In this document: positions 35,179 to 43,455 of the stretch, piece after piece | How positions within the stretch are numbered: the stretch's first letter is position 1 | Layout of the letters: each line of letters starts with the position of its first letter | Origin: CAYSWS01 sp964434935 | Lineage (GTDB): Bacteria; Patescibacteriota; WWE3; UBA101185; UBA10185 | Length of the DNA stretch: 64,000 nt | Assembly: GCA_964434935.1 (NCBI GenBank) | Contig: CAYSWS010000002.1 | Location: forward strand, 19,125 to 83,124 | Direction of reading: 5' to 3' | Program-made: the position numbers and the translations under genes | Notes under the pieces: model-generated | Databases searched by the model: none | The model's input: the letters and a program-made list of their open reading frames with translations, nothing else | Told to the model about the DNA's origin: nothing

Positions 35179-38046
35179 ATGTTTAAAGTACCGGAAAGAA
35201 AGAGCATCCCCCAAATAGAGGAAAAGATACTTAAATTTTGGCAGGAAAATAAGATCTTCGAAAAATCCGTCAAAAGCAGACCTGGATCCCAGCTTTACGT
35301 TTTCTATGACGGACCCCCGTTCATATCAGGCCTTCCCCATTATGGACATTTATTAAGTTCCATTGCCAAGGATATTATTCCCCGATATTGGACCATGAAA
35401 GGGAAAAGAGTAGAAAGAGTCTGGGGTTGGGATGCGCATGGATTAACTGTAGAGAACAGCGTACAAAAAATTTTAGGCATAAAAAGCAGACGTGATATAG
35501 AAGGTTACGGTTTAGAGAAATTCATAAAAGAATGTTATAAGTACACTTCCGAAACTTCAGAAGAATGGGTCTGGTACATAGATAAAATAGCTCGCTGGGT
35601 GGATATGGAGCATGCCTACAAAACTACGGACAAAGATTATATGGAGTCGGTCATCTGGGCCTTTAAGCAGCTTTATGACAAGGGCCACATTTACGAAGGT
35701 GTCTATACCTCACTTTTCTGTACCACTTGCGGCACTCCGGTCTCCAACTTTGAGATCGCCATGGACAACACCTATAAAGATGCGGAGGATCCCTCGATCA
35801 TTGTAAAATTTGAGGTTTTGACGCCGGGTAAATTCAAAGGAGACTACATTTTGGCCTGGACTACTACTCCCTGGACCATGCCTTCCAACAGAGGTTTGGT
35901 AGTCGATAAAAAGGAAACTTATGTGAAGGCAGTCAGCCAGGGAGAAACTTATATTGTGGCTAAAAAGCTGGCAGACAGCGTGTTCTCCGGCAGACCTTTT
36001 GCTATTAAAGCAGAGTTTTTGGGGGAAGAGCTTTTAGGTTTGGAATATCAACCGCCTTATGAATTTTTTACCAAGAATTTGGCTGATTTCAAAGTTTATG
36101 AGTATGAAGGCATGGTGAGTATGGAGGAGGGCACAGGCATTGTTCATTCGGCGCCCGGTTTTGGGGAAATTGATACGCAGATGGGCTATCACTACGGTTT
36201 GCGTATCATGCTCAGTCTGGATGATGAGGGGAAATTTATAGCTGGAGATACGGGTAAGAATCCCTATGAAGGTATGTTCTATGCCCAAGCTAATGAACTC
36301 ATAAATAAAGATCTCAAAGATCGTGGACTGATGTTTTACAGCGGTACCATCATGCACAGGTTTCCCTACCACGATAGGTGTGACACCTGGCTCATACAGA
36401 AGGCTCAAAATTCATGGTTTGTGAACATACAAAATCTTAAGGCCAAAATGCTTGAATATAATGAGAATATAAATTGGGTGCCCGAACATTTGAAACATGG
36501 GCGTTTCCAGCATGTCATAGAAAATGCTCCCGACTGGTGTATATCCAGGTCAAGATTTTGGGGAGCTCCCATGCCCGTGTGGCGCGCTCCGGACGGGGAA
36601 ACCATTGTCATCGGCTCTATTGCCGAGTTGGAAGAGTTATCAGGCGAAGAAGTAAAAGATCTGCACCGTCCTTATATTGACGACATCACCATAAAAAAAG
36701 ATGGCAAGATCTTTACCAGGATATCTGAAGTGTTGGATTCCTGGTTCGAGGCCGGCTCCATGCCCTACGCTCAGCTCCACTATCCTTTTGAGAACCAGGA
36801 GAAATTCGACAAGAATTTCCCCGGGGACTACATCATCGAATACATTGCCCAAGTCAGAGCTTGGTTCAATATGATGCACAGGCTTTCCACCGCCTTATTT
36901 GAGTCTAATTCTTTCAAGAATGTCATTTCCACCGGGGTCATGGCGGGAAACGACGGCAGAAAAATGAGCAAGACCTACAAGAACTTCACCGATCCTAAAG
37001 AGGTGTTGGAGACTATAGGCGGGGATGCATTGAGGCTGTACCTCATGAACTCACCTTTGATGGTGGGGGAAAACGCCAACTTTGATCTCATCGAACTTAA
37101 GAATAAATCGAGAAATGTACTCAACCCCTTATTAAACAGTCTTAAATTCTTTTTGATCTACGCAAACTTGCATAATTGGCATCCAAAAGATATAAAAAAA
37201 GAGCCTGAAGGTGAACATGTATTGGATAAGTGGATCCTGACCAGACTGCACCAGGTCACAAGGGACTTTACGGTAAATATTGAGAAGTACTATGTACCTC
37301 AAGCCATACAGCCTTTGGAAGATTTTGTCGATGATCTTTCCCGCTGGTATGTGAGGCGCTCCCGGGACAGGATCTCCGACAATGAGGGCAATGTGATGGA
37401 GGTTTTTTACCACGTACTGGTGACATTTTCTAAGGTCTGTGCTCCGGTGACGCCTTTTTTGGCGGAAGAAATATATCAGCAATTGAAATTACCTCATGAC
37501 TTTGAAGAAAGTGTTCATCTGGAAACCTACCCACAGTATGATGAGGGCATCATCAGCCAGCATGAAGAGCTGTTGATGTTCATGCAGCAAGCTAGGGATA
37601 TGGTCAGCGCCGCTTTATCGATCAGGGTAAATAACAAGATCCCCGTGAGGCAGCCCCTGGAAAGCTTGATCACCACCGAAAAATACAAACTACCCGAAGA
37701 GTACCTGACCATTATCAAGGATGAGACCAATATCAAGGACATCATATTCAAGAATGATCTGGAAGATCTGCCGGAAAATAGTAAAGATCAGCAGCAGATG
37801 GTAGCTCTCAACATAAATATCAGTGCCGAACTTAAGAAAGAAGGCTTACTCAGAGATATCATCAGAAGATTCCAGGACGAAAGGAAGAAAAATAAATTAA
37901 GAGTAAATGACAGGATCATAGCTACCTATCCGGACCAAAAAGATATAAAAGAGGTTGTGCATAGTTTTGAGAGTGAACTTAAAGAAAAGATCTTGGCAGA
38001 CAAATTGATATCCGGCAAAGATTATGCCGTTGAACTATCTGAATAA
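35179..38046 (+). CDS. ileS: Isoleucine--tRNA ligase
   Basis: 955-aa class I synthetase charging tRNA-Ile. The HIGH motif is HYGH at 54-57 (YDGPPFISGLPHYGH), the editing domain contains WTTTPWTMPSN, and the KMSKS motif is KMSKT at 595-599. The FISGLPHYGH and GWDAHGLTVE forms and the absence of a C-terminal zinc finger resemble the archaeal/eukaryotic-like IleRS type, which in bacteria is often mupirocin resistant; this is inference from motif style. The stop overlaps the rodA start by 1 nt. Confidence 0.95.
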   Translation: MFKVPERKSIPQIEEKILKFWQENKIFEKSVKSRPGSQLYVFYDGPPFISGLPHYGHLLSSIAKDIIPRYWTMKGKRVERVWGWDAHGLTVENSVQKILGIKSRRDIEGYGLEKFIKECYKYTSETSEEWVWYIDKIARWVDMEHAYKTTDKDYMESVIWAFKQLYDKGHIYEGVYTSLFCTTCGTPVSNFEIAMDNTYKDAEDPSIIVKFEVLTPGKFKGDYILAWTTTPWTMPSNRGLVVDKKETYVKAVSQGETYIVAKKLADSVFSGRPFAIKAEFLGEELLGLEYQPPYEFFTKNLADFKVYEYEGMVSMEEGTGIVHSAPGFGEIDTQMGYHYGLRIMLSLDDEGKFIAGDTGKNPYEGMFYAQANELINKDLKDRGLMFYSGTIMHRFPYHDRCDTWLIQKAQNSWFVNIQNLKAKMLEYNENINWVPEHLKHGRFQHVIENAPDWCISRSRFWGAPMPVWRAPDGETIVIGSIAELEELSGEEVKDLHRPYIDDITIKKDGKIFTRISEVLDSWFEAGSMPYAQLHYPFENQEKFDKNFPGDYIIEYIAQVRAWFNMMHRLSTALFESNSFKNVISTGVMAGNDGRKMSKTYKNFTDPKEVLETIGGDALRLYLMNSPLMVGENANFDLIELKNKSRNVLNPLLNSLKFFLIYANLHNWHPKDIKKEPEGEHVLDKWILTRLHQVTRDFTVNIEKYYVPQAIQPLEDFVDDLSRWYVRRSRDRISDNEGNVMEVFYHVLVTFSKVCAPVTPFLAEEIYQQLKLPHDFEESVHLETYPQYDEGIISQHEELLMFMQQARDMVSAALSIRVNNKIPVRQPLESLITTEKYKLPEEYLTIIKDETNIKDIIFKNDLEDLPENSKDQQQMVALNINISAELKKEGLLRDIIRRFQDERKKNKLRVNDRIIATYPDQKDIKEVVHSFESELKEKILADKLISGKDYAVELSE

Positions 38047-39101
38047 TGATAAGAAAACTTAACATATCGCTTATTTTAATGCCCGTTCTCATTTTTGTTT
38101 TCGGCTTTATAACGTTGCTTTCCACATCTCCTTCGCTAATAAAGAACCACATGTTGTTCTTTCTGGTGGGCTTATTGTTTTATGGAGTTTTTGTTTTCAT
38201 CGATTACACCTTATATAGATACGCCTGGAAGTACCTGTATTTTTTAGGAGCCGTCTTACTACTGATAACCGACTTTTTTGCCGAATTCAGATCAGGCGCC
38301 GCTCGTTGGTTGAGCGTCGGGCAGGCTAGTTTTCAAACTTCCGAAATAGCCAAATTGTTCTTGATCATAGCTGTGGCTTCATTTGTGGTGGAGAATAAAG
38401 GCAGCTTAAATAATATAAAAAATGTTTTGCTGGTGTCTTTTCTCACCCTAACTTATGTCATCCTCATTCTCGTTCAGCCGGACCTGGGATCTTCCATAGT
38501 GGTTTTACTTGTCACCGCCGGCATAATGTTCTATGGGGGTTTTAGCAAGCTTTATATGTTGGTAGGGATCTTCGTGACCGGTATCTTTTCTACCCCTTTG
38601 TGGCATTTGCTCAAGGACTATCAAAAAGAAAGGATCTTGGTATTCCTAAATCCTCAGCTGGATGTGCTGGGATCAGGATATAATGTTATCCAGTCTTTGA
38701 TAGCCGTAGGTTCGGGAGGCTTGACGGGAAAAGGTTTTGGACAAGGAACTCAGGCAAATCTGCAATTTCTGCCTGCTTATTGGACGGACTTCATCTTTGC
38801 TTCTTTTTCCGAGGAGTGGGGATTTGTGGGTGTCTTTTTATTCATTTCGATTTACACATTAATGTTATATTTCTTTTTACGGATCATCAGCGAAATAGAA
38901 GACCTATTTGGTAAGCTGTTATGCGTGGGAATTTTTATGATGTATTTTTCACAGTTTACCATCAATGTGGGTATGAACTTAGGTATATTGCCCGTGACGG
39001 GAGTCACCCTGCCTCTGGTGTCGTATGGAGGGAGCTCAATTCTCATCTCCCTGGTCTCCTTAGGAATAGTACAAAATATATGGGTGAAAAGCAGACCGTA
39101 G
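38046..39101 (+). CDS. rodA: Rod shape-determining protein RodA (SEDS glycosyltransferase)
   Basis: 351-aa polytopic protein, second SEDS polymerase of the window. It shows GAARWLSVG, the QPDLGSS motif, GSGYNVIQSLIAVGSGGLTGKGFGQ split over the main external loop, FSEEWGFVG and the C-terminal PLVSYGGSS. These forms (QPDLG, GTQANLQFLPAYWTDFIFA) match RodA better than FtsW, leaving the gene at 23.9 kb as FtsW. It starts within the ileS stop codon (TAATG), suggesting translational coupling. Confidence 0.9.
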   Translation: MIRKLNISLILMPVLIFVFGFITLLSTSPSLIKNHMLFFLVGLLFYGVFVFIDYTLYRYAWKYLYFLGAVLLLITDFFAEFRSGAARWLSVGQASFQTSEIAKLFLIIAVASFVVENKGSLNNIKNVLLVSFLTLTYVILILVQPDLGSSIVVLLVTAGIMFYGGFSKLYMLVGIFVTGIFSTPLWHLLKDYQKERILVFLNPQLDVLGSGYNVIQSLIAVGSGGLTGKGFGQGTQANLQFLPAYWTDFIFASFSEEWGFVGVFLFISIYTLMLYFFLRIISEIEDLFGKLLCVGIFMMYFSQFTINVGMNLGILPVTGVTLPLVSYGGSSILISLVSLGIVQNIWVKSRP

Positions 39102-39128
39102 TAAATTTATATAAATATTTGGTTATGT

Positions 39129-39134
39129 TATATT
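39129..39134 (+). promoter_or_regulatory. Extended -10 of the PilM-like fusion gene, leaderless type
   Basis: TGT-TATATT followed by exactly 6 nt and the ATG at 39141. Confidence 0.5.
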
Positions 39135-39140
39135 AAGAAT

Positions 39141-40505
39141 ATGCAAGATATCACCGTTTCTTTAAGCGACAACGTACTCAAAGTTAGCATTATCGAAAAT
39201 AAGGAATTCAAAGGTGTCTCAGCTGACGTTACTAAAGACGTAGTAGATGATAATAGGATCCTGAACAACCAGGAGTTCGCTGTAGCTTTGAAAGAGCTTA
39301 TCTCAGCCGTCACGGATAAAAAGCCCAGAAATCTAGCCCTTAACATTCTCATAGAACCCAACGACGTACTCTTTAAATTTGTCACGGTTAACAAGCATGG
39401 CGGAGAGATAGAGGATCAGATCATTAACGAGGTCAAGACCAAAGATAAAGATTTCCCGTTGGAAGAAATGTATTTTTCTTACCAAAAGATCGCACCTTTT
39501 GTTTACCAATTCATAGGTGTAAAGAAAGAGGTTCTTGATAGTTACCTTGAGGTGGCGACCCTGCTGGAAATGAGCTTAAAGTGCGTTATTCCCTGGACCA
39601 TACTTTTACCTCGGTTTACCAACAAGAATGAGCCAGCTATTTATATCTCCAAAGTAGCCGGTAAACAGGTAGTGGTCTTATCTGAATTCAACGGTGTGTT
39701 CTTCTCAGGTATTTACGAAGAAGATAAATCGACCAAAGAACTGCAAAAAATAGTCCAAGAGCTTTCTGTCTTTAAGAGGTCTGATCCCATCAACAAAGTT
39801 TATATTTATAATTACGACAATTTTAGCCTCAATCCTGATTATCAGGTGCTGGATATAGAGATTCCCAACAGTGACCTGGAAGAGGCCAAAGGCTATGAAA
39901 TGCACTTATTGCAGGGTTACATGAAGGATAACGACAAAGACATTTTGACCACGCAGGTCAACTTGCTAAATCTGCTGCCTGTTCCCGTGGTGGTAAAGGA
40001 AAGGAATATGGCGCTGGTTTACAGTGGAGCAGCAAGCTTGATCTTACTGCTGGGTTTGTTGATAGGCGGGGGGATCCTCATGAACAGAAGTCGACAGCAT
40101 GATAAAGATATGGCAGGAAACAATGCAAACAAGGAAGTTTTAAGCGAAGATACTCAAGTTAACAACCAGGATGAACAAAACCAGCCTCAGCCAGCGGAGA
40201 AAAAACTAGACCTAAAACAAGAGGACCTGACGTTACGAATCGAGAACGGCGCTGGAATTCCCGGAGTAGCAGGTAGGACGGAGACGTTTCTCAGTGAAAA
40301 AGGGTATGTTGTGGACAGTATAGGTAATGCAAATGAGGTGGGATTGGAACAAACACTGATCAGGATCAAGCCGGATAAAAGTTCCTATAAGGATCTGTTG
40401 CTGGAAGATATGAAGCAGTATTTTGATGCCAAGGTACAGGAAGATCTGCCGGCTGATTCTGCCTACGACGCTTTGATAATTGTCGGAACTGATGCAAAAA
40501 TCTAA
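39141..40505 (+). CDS. PilM-like/PilN-like/LytR_C fusion membrane protein
   Basis: 454-aa protein of unusual architecture. Residues 1-265 resemble the actin-like PilM fold of type IV pilus systems (VLFKFVTVNKHGGEIEDQI, FPLEEMYFSYQ). Residues 275-314 have the NLLP motif (277-280) followed by a membrane helix, as at the start of PilN. After a Gln/Asn-rich linker (320-358), residues 362-452 form a LytR_C-type domain (LRIENGAGIPGVAGRTETFL) outside the membrane. No other pilus gene is in the window. Function unknown; it would link a cytoplasmic nucleotide-binding-like domain to the cell surface. Domain calls are by pattern only. Confidence 0.65.
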   Translation: MQDITVSLSDNVLKVSIIENKEFKGVSADVTKDVVDDNRILNNQEFAVALKELISAVTDKKPRNLALNILIEPNDVLFKFVTVNKHGGEIEDQIINEVKTKDKDFPLEEMYFSYQKIAPFVYQFIGVKKEVLDSYLEVATLLEMSLKCVIPWTILLPRFTNKNEPAIYISKVAGKQVVVLSEFNGVFFSGIYEEDKSTKELQKIVQELSVFKRSDPINKVYIYNYDNFSLNPDYQVLDIEIPNSDLEEAKGYEMHLLQGYMKDNDKDILTTQVNLLNLLPVPVVVKERNMALVYSGAASLILLLGLLIGGGILMNRSRQHDKDMAGNNANKEVLSEDTQVNNQDEQNQPQPAEKKLDLKQEDLTLRIENGAGIPGVAGRTETFLSEKGYVVDSIGNANEVGLEQTLIRIKPDKSSYKDLLLEDMKQYFDAKVQEDLPADSAYDALIIVGTDAKI

Positions 40506-40797
40506 TAGTTTTATCTGCAAACATTGTAAAAAAGAGGTTTTATATAAAGCTCCCGGTACCAGGCACAGGAACCACTGCCCTTTTTGTCTACACTCCTTTC
40601 ATGTAGATAAGCAGGTGGGTGATAGAAGATCTGCCTGTTGGGGGTTGATGGTCCCGGTGGGGAAAATATATAAAAAAGATGGAGAAGAGGTTTTAGTGCA
40701 CGAATGCGTTAAGTGCGGTTTTATCCGCAAGAATAGGATTGCCGGTGATGATAGCTGGGAATTGGTGGAAAAACTGCCCGTGCTGGAATTCTTTTAG
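40492..40797 (+). CDS. RNHCP domain zinc-ribbon protein
   Basis: 101-aa protein with two Cys-rich knuckles (FICKHCKKEV, HCPFC, ECVKCGF) and the RNHCP signature (RHRNHCPFCLHS), a small domain of unknown function found in several bacterial groups. It probably binds one or two Zn ions. I take the ATG at 40492, giving a 14-nt overlap with the preceding gene; a TTG four codons upstream is less likely. Confidence 0.85.
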   Translation: MQKSNSFICKHCKKEVLYKAPGTRHRNHCPFCLHSFHVDKQVGDRRSACWGLMVPVGKIYKKDGEEVLVHECVKCGFIRKNRIAGDDSWELVEKLPVLEFF

Positions 40798-40854
40798 GGA
40801 TGGTCGTAAACTTGCTCTTGAAGTGTCTTTATAGTACTATTCTTTCTGTTTGTT

Positions 40855-41244
40855 ATGACATATGCAGTGATCCGCCTAGGCGGAAGACAATTTAAAGTAT
40901 CTGAAGGTGAGGTTATAAAACTGGAACGACAAGCCAGCGACAAAAATGAGGTATTGCTTTACTCTGACGGGAAGAACGTAGCTATTGGCGATCCGGTGTT
41001 GACAAATATTGAGGTAGTGCTAAAGAATCTGGAGGATAGAAGGGATAGAAAAGTCCGCATAGGTAGGTTCAAAGGCAAATCCAGATACCGAAAAATTCGG
41101 GGGCACAAACAACCTTTAAGTGTTTTCTCAGTGGAAAAGATAGGTGAAAAAGGTAAAAAGGCCGCTGTAGAAGAAAAGAAGGTTGAGGTTAAACCGTCAG
41201 CGGCTAAAAAAAGAGGTAGACCTGCCAAGAAAAAGGAAGAATAA
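40855..41244 (+). CDS. rplU: 50S ribosomal protein L21
   Basis: 129-aa protein. Residues 1-102 are the L21 core (YAVIRLGGRQFKVSEGEVI, FKGKSRYRKIRGHKQ). A Lys/Glu/Ala-rich tail (about 103-129, ending in RGRPAKKKEE) extends beyond the usual 103 residues and resembles an AT-hook-like basic extension. It is followed after 7 nt by rpmA, the usual pair. TATAGT at 40830-40835 could be a -10 with a 13-nt leader. Confidence 0.95.
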   Translation: MTYAVIRLGGRQFKVSEGEVIKLERQASDKNEVLLYSDGKNVAIGDPVLTNIEVVLKNLEDRRDRKVRIGRFKGKSRYRKIRGHKQPLSVFSVEKIGEKGKKAAVEEKKVEVKPSAAKKRGRPAKKKEE

Positions 41245-41251
41245 TTAATAT

Positions 41252-41509
41252 ATGGCACATAAAAAAGCCGGCGGTGCGCAGGCAAGACAATCAGGTAATG
41301 TTGTAGGAAAAAGGTTAGGACTTAAAGTGTCCGGAGGTCAAGCTGTAAAACCTGGCCAGATCATTGTTAGACAAAGAGGAAAAAGGTTCGATCCGGGAGA
41401 GAATGTGGGCATGGGCAAAGATTTCACCATTTTTTCCAAGGTAAGCGGAATTGTGGAGTTTGTGTGGAAAAACAAAAAAAAGAAAAAGATCAATGTTCGA
41501 TCAGTCTGA
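41252..41509 (+). CDS. rpmA: 50S ribosomal protein L27
   Basis: 85-aa ribosomal protein near the peptidyl-transferase centre. AHKKAGGAQARQSGN, GGQAVKPGQIIVRQRG and GENVGMGKDFTIFS are diagnostic. The N-terminus starts directly with MAHKKA, without the cleavable extension of Firmicutes L27. Its 3' end overlaps the convergent signal peptidase gene by 20 nt. Confidence 0.97.
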   Translation: MAHKKAGGAQARQSGNVVGKRLGLKVSGGQAVKPGQIIVRQRGKRFDPGENVGMGKDFTIFSKVSGIVEFVWKNKKKKKINVRSV

Positions 41510-42044
41510 TGCTGTTTAACGGATAATAGACCAGGAGCGCCCTTCCTACTATCAATTCCTCCCTTATGGCCCCGAGAGTTCTTGAATCTGAGCTTTTCTC
41601 CCTGTTATCTCCCATGAGAACGTAACTGTACGGTGGCACATTATACTCTTCACCCTCTTCAATACTTTGATTCCCCAGGGTCAATATCCCCGGCGCAAGG
41701 TAAGGTTCTGCCAGAACCACATCGTTAATAAATACCTGACCGTTTTCCAACTTGATCTTTTCCAAGGGTAAGGCGATGACCCTTTTTATCAGCAGCCGTG
41801 TATGTTCCTCAGGATGTCTAAAAATAACAATTTCTCCCCGTTCCAGGGGTTTAAATCTGGTAGACAACTTTTCCGCTATCACCTGTTCCTTATCATGAAG
41901 AGTAGGTTCCATGGATTCACCGGTGACTTCCAGAAGTTGCCCTAGGAAAAGGTATACCAGCAAGAAAATTGTGGCACCAATGATAGTAATTTCGATGAAA
42001 TCAAGTAAAATATCAAATATAGATCTCTTGGCCGAGGCAGACAT
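41490..42044 (-). CDS. lepB: Signal peptidase I
   Basis: 184-aa type I signal peptidase with one N-terminal membrane helix (about 15-36). The catalytic serine is Ser44 in GESMEPTL and the general base Lys87 in LIKRVIALP; box E is YVLMGDNREKSSDSR. It removes signal peptides from exported proteins such as the transglutaminase-like and LCP proteins. The C-terminus overlaps the end of rpmA by 20 nt tail to tail. Confidence 0.94.
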   Translation of the reverse strand: MSASAKRSIFDILLDFIEITIIGATIFLLVYLFLGQLLEVTGESMEPTLHDKEQVIAEKLSTRFKPLERGEIVIFRHPEEHTRLLIKRVIALPLEKIKLENGQVFINDVVLAEPYLAPGILTLGNQSIEEGEEYNVPPYSYVLMGDNREKSSDSRTLGAIREELIVGRALLVYYPLNSIRLIEH

Positions 42045-42050
42045 TAATTA

Positions 42051-42056
42051 ATTTTA
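42051..42056 (-). promoter_or_regulatory. -10 of signal peptidase gene, leaderless type
   Basis: Minus-strand TAAAAT followed by exactly 6 nt and the ATG at 42044. It shares a 44-nt divergent spacer with the tRNA-Val gene. Confidence 0.5.
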
Positions 42057-42088
42057 GTCGAAATATTGTAAAATAACAGTACTAATTT

Positions 42089-42165
42089 GGACTCATAGCT
42101 CAGTTGGTTAGAGCGTTCGGGTCACATCCGAAAGGCCCCAGGTTCGAATCCTGGTGAGTCCACCA
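42089..42165 (+). tRNA. tRNA-Val (anticodon CAC)
   Basis: Full cloverleaf: acceptor GGACTCA/TGAGTCC, D stem GCTC/GAGC, anticodon stem TTCGG/CCGAA with loop GTCACAT, T stem CCAGG/CCTGG with TTCGAAT. The 3' CCA is encoded. It reads GTG codons. Confidence 0.96.
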
Positions 42166-42166
42166 A

Positions 42167-43399
42167 TTAATCAATGAACTCCTGCTGCAGCAGGCTCCAC
42201 AGCTCAGCATAACCTCCGTCATAGCCCAGCGCCCATATACCCACTCCAGCCAGGTCCAGGTCATTGATCATGTCATATTTAACCTTCAGAGAATCCACAT
42301 CGTCATAGAACACCTCACGCACAGAGCCTGTTTCCGGGCTTATATATGTGAAATAAGGTGTTTTTGCCAGATCATCCCACTTCACGTCAGGTTTTACTGT
42401 AAGAACAGTCTCCATAATGGCTTCATAAGTTTGGGATTGAGAATATCCCGAATCATCACTGCCGCTTATGCGCTTGGCGTATTTGTCATCTCTTTCCACT
42501 ACCCAGTTGTAGCCGTAGTAAGGTACTCCCAAAACGATCTTATTAGGTGGAACATAAGCTAGATAATCGTGCATCATGGTGCCCAGGTCGTATTCTGCAT
42601 GAACACCTTTGCCGCCAATGGGAGAGACCGGTCCGGCTGTATCGGAAGAAGGACGGTGAAAATCATAGCCCATGATAAATATAAGATCAGCGGCTTTTCC
42701 CAGACCCTCGATATCAGTTATCCGGTCCTTGACCACGGAATCGGCAAAGGTTGAAACGGTCAAGGTTGAATCCCCGATGGTTTCGTCCAGTTTCTTGTTC
42801 AAAAAGTCAACAAATTCGGTGTATTGGCGAGCCTTTTCCTTGGGCGTATATTGCACATACTCAAAATTCAAATTCACATCCTTGATGTCTTTTTCGATAA
42901 GCTCGTTAATGATGTTGTTGGAAAGGTTAAGCCAGCACTCCCGACAATCGAGGAATTTATCGGAAACATCATCCACGTGTGAGATGATGGTCAGCGCAAA
43001 ATTCACATTGTGCTTTTTAGCTTCAGCTATAATATCGGTAAGCTCTTTACTGTTCTTCCATTGATTGTAACCGGGTACCGTTTCTCCATTCTGGTATTTA
43101 AGAAAATCACCGTTGGCATCGATGTAAAGCCCAAAATAAGCGATATCGGTCAGTTTATCGTATTGGAAATATTTAGCTTCTTCTAACGTCCAATAAGGTA
43201 AATAACCGTAAATTATTTTTTTGGGCGGTTCCCGCACATTGTTAAAAGACAAAATACTAAAGGAGCTACCCATAGGGGAAAGGATCTTAAGCTCGGGGTT
43301 TCTTTTATTTACAATGCGATCCAAACTAAAGAACGCTCCGGATAAAAGTACCAACACCAAAGATGCGACCATGGCAGTTTTAATCTTCACAAAACTCAT
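42167..43399 (-). CDS. GH18-like secreted glycoside hydrolase with altered active site
   Basis: 410-aa protein with a signal anchor (about 8-26) and a GH18 TIM barrel (YGYLPYW, LTIISHVD, LTVSTFADS, LIFIMGYDFHRP, KIVLGVPYYGYNW, GVGIWALGYDGG). GH18 enzymes act on GlcNAc-containing glycans such as chitin or murein. The catalytic DxDxE motif reads VNLNFE here: Glu180 is kept but the two preceding Asp are Asn176 and Asn178, so activity is uncertain. I take the ATG at 43399, because the longer frame to 43483 would run into the divergent gene. It ends 2 nt from tRNA-Val. Confidence 0.82.
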   Translation of the reverse strand: MSFVKIKTAMVASLVLVLLSGAFFSLDRIVNKRNPELKILSPMGSSFSILSFNNVREPPKKIIYGYLPYWTLEEAKYFQYDKLTDIAYFGLYIDANGDFLKYQNGETVPGYNQWKNSKELTDIIAEAKKHNVNFALTIISHVDDVSDKFLDCRECWLNLSNNIINELIEKDIKDVNLNFEYVQYTPKEKARQYTEFVDFLNKKLDETIGDSTLTVSTFADSVVKDRITDIEGLGKAADLIFIMGYDFHRPSSDTAGPVSPIGGKGVHAEYDLGTMMHDYLAYVPPNKIVLGVPYYGYNWVVERDDKYAKRISGSDDSGYSQSQTYEAIMETVLTVKPDVKWDDLAKTPYFTYISPETGSVREVFYDDVDSLKVKYDMINDLDLAGVGIWALGYDGGYAELWSLLQQEFID

Positions 43400-43443
43400 T
43401 TTACTTGAATTTATGCACTTTATGAAGATGTCGCGGCAAATGA

Positions 43444-43449
43444 TAGAAT
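43444..43449 (+). promoter_or_regulatory. Extended -10 of GH39-like gene, leaderless type
   Basis: TGA-TAGAAT followed by exactly 6 nt and the GTG at 43456, supporting that start. Confidence 0.5.
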
Positions 43450-43455
43450 ATCCTT

